Shown: positions 5,763 to 6,634 of the stretch, piece after piece
Position numbering within the stretch: the stretch's first letter is position 1
How the letters are laid out: every line of letters begins with the position of its first letter
Origin: Gammaproteobacteria bacterium
GTDB lineage: Bacteria > Pseudomonadota > Gammaproteobacteria > UBA6429 > Thiohalophilaceae
Direction of reading: 5' to 3'
Assembly (NCBI GenBank): GCA_029880425.1
Contig: JAOUOK010000096.1
Location: 1-6,634 of the forward strand
DNA length: 6,634 nucleotides
Notes under the pieces: generated by a model
The model's input: the letters and a program-made list of their open reading frames with translations, nothing else
Databases searched by the model: none
Told to the model about the DNA's origin: nothing
Program-made: the position numbers and the translations under genes

Positions 5763-5791
5763 ATTAGATAAGTTATCGGTAAAAAGTTCAA
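5763..5791 (-). promoter_or_regulatory. degQ promoter, RpoE-like (or sigma-70)
   Basis: On the minus strand, TGAACTT (complement of 5784-5790) matches the RpoE -35 GGAACTT at six of seven positions. TCTAA (complement of 5764-5768) matches the -10 TCTRA after a 15-nt spacer. The same DNA also reads as a sigma-70 pair, TTGAAC and TCTAAT with 17 nt between. Transcription would start near 5756, leaving a leader of about 33 nt before ATG 5722. In E. coli, degP is a classic RpoE target. Which sigma factor acts here is not shown by the sequence. Confidence 0.55.
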
Positions 5792-5827
5792 AAAAAATGG
5801 GGTAATTTTATTTTACAAAAATAACCC
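5790..5827 (-). terminator. Second of two overlapping terminators after hsp20
   Basis: On the minus strand, GGGT-T-ATTTT pairs with AAAAT-T-ACCC (5800-5827) in a nine-pair stem with one T-T mismatch. It is followed by CA and then eight U residues (A-run at 5790-5797). The GGG it uses (complement of 5825-5827) is shared with the hairpin at 5825-5861, so only one of the two can form at a time. Confidence 0.6.
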
Positions 5828-5861
5828 GGGGGAGAATATTCAGTAAAATATTTCCCTCGGG
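5814..5861 (-). terminator. First intrinsic terminator after hsp20
   Basis: About 40 nt after the hsp20 stop, CCCG-A-GGG-A-AATATT pairs with AATATT-CT-CCC-C-CGGG (5825-5861) on the minus strand. That makes thirteen base pairs broken by a mismatch and a bulge, with a 6-nt loop. TTATTTTTG follows (5816-5824). The position and polarity fit an hsp20 terminator. Confidence 0.75.
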
Positions 5862-5901
5862 GTAAGTGGGATACAAACTAAAAAACTATCTTAATCGCGA
5901 T

Positions 5902-6339
5902 TTACTTAACTTCGATTTTTCGTGGTTGTGATTTTTCCTGTTTCGGTATCGTAATTTCTAACACACCGTGCTTACTCTTGGCGCTGATTTTATCGGCATT
6001 CGCAGTATCGGGTAAGCTAAAGCGGCGATAAAACGAACCGCGTTGACGTTCGATACGTTTGTAACCTTCTTTTTCTTCCTTGCTTTCGGATTCGCGCTCA
6101 CCTTTAATGGTTAACATACCGTCTTCCATGTGAACATCAATGTCATCAGGATCAACGCCAGGAATATCGGCATGGATTAAAAACTCTTTGTCATTTTCCT
6201 GGATATCAACAGCAGGAACCCAATCGCTTGTGGCAATACTACTTCCTTCTTCAGCAGAAGGGTGGCCTTCAAATAAACGCTCCATCTCACGACGTAATTG
6301 TTCCATTGAGTTCCATGGTTGGTAGCGTACTAAAGTCAT
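5902..6339 (-). CDS. Small heat-shock protein, Hsp20 / alpha-crystallin family
   Basis: This 145-aa ATP-independent chaperone forms oligomers in the cytoplasm and holds unfolding proteins until Hsp70/ClpB can refold them. The N-terminal arm (residues 1-39, with Met, Leu and Phe spaced along MEQLRREMERLF) precedes the alpha-crystallin domain (about 40-133). Key segments are DWVPAVDIQE, IPGVDPDDIDV, MLTIKGERE, a YKRIERQRGSFYRRFSLP strand, and the conserved HGVLEITIPK near 124-133. The tail RKIEVK carries the I-x-V motif (142-144) that links dimers into oligomers. ATG 6339 is well supported by GAGGAG (complement of 6347-6352) 7 nt upstream. A candidate promoter lies at 6373-6400. The gene is bounded by an outer-membrane protein gene upstream and tandem terminators downstream, so it is probably monocistronic. 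The length is normal for class A bacterial Hsp20. Confidence 0.96.
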   Translation of the reverse strand: MTLVRYQPWNSMEQLRREMERLFEGHPSAEEGSSIATSDWVPAVDIQENDKEFLIHADIPGVDPDDIDVHMEDGMLTIKGERESESKEEKEGYKRIERQRGSFYRRFSLPDTANADKISAKSKHGVLEITIPKQEKSQPRKIEVK

Positions 6340-6372
6340 GATTTTTCTCCTCTAGTGTTAATAAGTAATAAC

Positions 6373-6401
6373 AATTTATTAACAATGAAATAGTATTCAA
6401 G
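6373..6401 (-). promoter_or_regulatory. Candidate hsp20 promoter
   Basis: On the minus strand, TTGAAT (complement of 6395-6400) and TAAATT (complement of 6373-6378) are 16 nt apart, each matching sigma-70 consensus at four of six positions. The -35 lies within CTTGAA (complement of 6396-6401), which is also the core of the heat-shock sigma-32 -35. No CCCCAT-type -10 follows, so sigma-32 control is only a possibility. Confidence 0.4.
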
Positions 6402-6421
6402 CCTGTAGAGAAAAAATTTTT

Positions 6422-6634
6422 TTAAAAATAAAAACGTAAACGCAGGGTAACACTGGCTGGACTATGTCCAAATTCCGACTGTGGCTGGGCCAGTGAATTT
6501 AAGCCGCGGCCCGTTGCTTTTTGTAATGAAAAAAGTAAGTCCGATTCATTACTGACCGAGTAAGTTAAATTAAGCTGGTGTAATAACGAGGTATGAAGTT
6601 TTCCATTACTGTCTTTTAACCTGCTGGTAAGCAG
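6422..6634 (-). CDS. C-terminus of a probable outer-membrane beta-barrel protein (partial)
   Basis: One minus-strand frame is open from the right window edge to TAA at 6422-6424, giving 70 codons. The visible residues alternate hydrophobic and polar in strand-like stretches (LHTSLLHQLNLTYSV, SDLLFSLQKATG). The protein ends SVTLRLRFYF. A terminal Phe in an alternating aromatic strand is the recognition signal used by the BAM machinery on outer-membrane proteins, so a beta-barrel is the best guess. The exact family (porin, channel, transport or hypothetical surface protein) cannot be told from this fragment. The gene starts beyond the window. No clear terminator follows its stop before the hsp20 promoter, which begins about 20 nt downstream. 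Confidence 0.65.
   Translation of the reverse strand: MLTSRLKDSNGKLHTSLLHQLNLTYSVSNESDLLFSLQKATGRGLNSLAQPQSEFGHSPASVTLRLRFYF

Noticed and set aside
5723..5791. N-terminal extension of degQ starting at ATG 5791
   Set aside because: It would put 23 residues in front of a normal signal peptide, and its start codon overlaps the promoter -35 and the terminator U-tract.
648..6549. A 12-base direct repeat AGTCCGATTCAT at 648-659 and 6538-6549
   Set aside because: About one such match is expected by chance in a window of this size, and the contexts (intergenic and coding) are unrelated.
1..6634. Defence, mobile or CRISPR system
   Set aside because: No direct-repeat array, transposase, integrase, toxin-antitoxin pair or nuclease is visible. 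The genes are ordinary metabolic and stress functions plus unknowns.

Overview
The window looks like part of the chromosome of a sulfur-oxidising gammaproteobacterium, moderately AT-rich by eye. The main evidence is a complete dissimilatory-type ATP sulfurylase (sat). As I recall the family, its motifs and overall sequence resemble the enzymes of purple sulfur bacteria and related thiotrophs. The DegQ-type protease and the Hsp20 also read as proteobacterial. I cannot name the genus. There is no rRNA, tRNA, CRISPR array, insertion sequence or phage gene.

Layout from left to right. A DUF4279 protein (minus strand, TTG start) is divergent from a HIT-family nucleotide-binding protein (plus strand, TTG start). 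Downstream of HIT is a 55-codon gene on the plus strand (1220-1387). It has a strong Shine-Dalgarno, a plausible promoter overlapping the end of HIT, and a perfect bidirectional terminator after it. The remaining genes are all on the minus strand. They are a fusion of a VOC (glyoxalase-fold) domain to a PCP_red domain, sat with its own terminator, a receiver-only response regulator, a DegQ/DegP-like periplasmic protease, a small heat-shock protein (Hsp20), and at the right edge the last 70 codons of what looks like an outer-membrane beta-barrel protein.

There are two themes. The first is sulfur energy metabolism: Sat runs APS + PPi to ATP + sulfate as the last step of sulfite oxidation. The neighbouring VOC-PCP_red protein is of unknown function. 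The second is envelope and protein quality control: an outer-membrane protein, Hsp20 and DegQ. The degQ promoter region resembles an RpoE (envelope stress) promoter, and a pair of overlapping terminator hairpins separates it from hsp20. Most genes appear to be single transcription units with their own signals.

The points most worth a second look are the 55-aa gene, the VOC-PCP_red fusion with an apparently incomplete metal site, the RpoE-like degQ promoter (which also shortens the protease by 23 residues), and the mutually exclusive hairpins between hsp20 and degQ. I did not find a convincing new multi-gene system.
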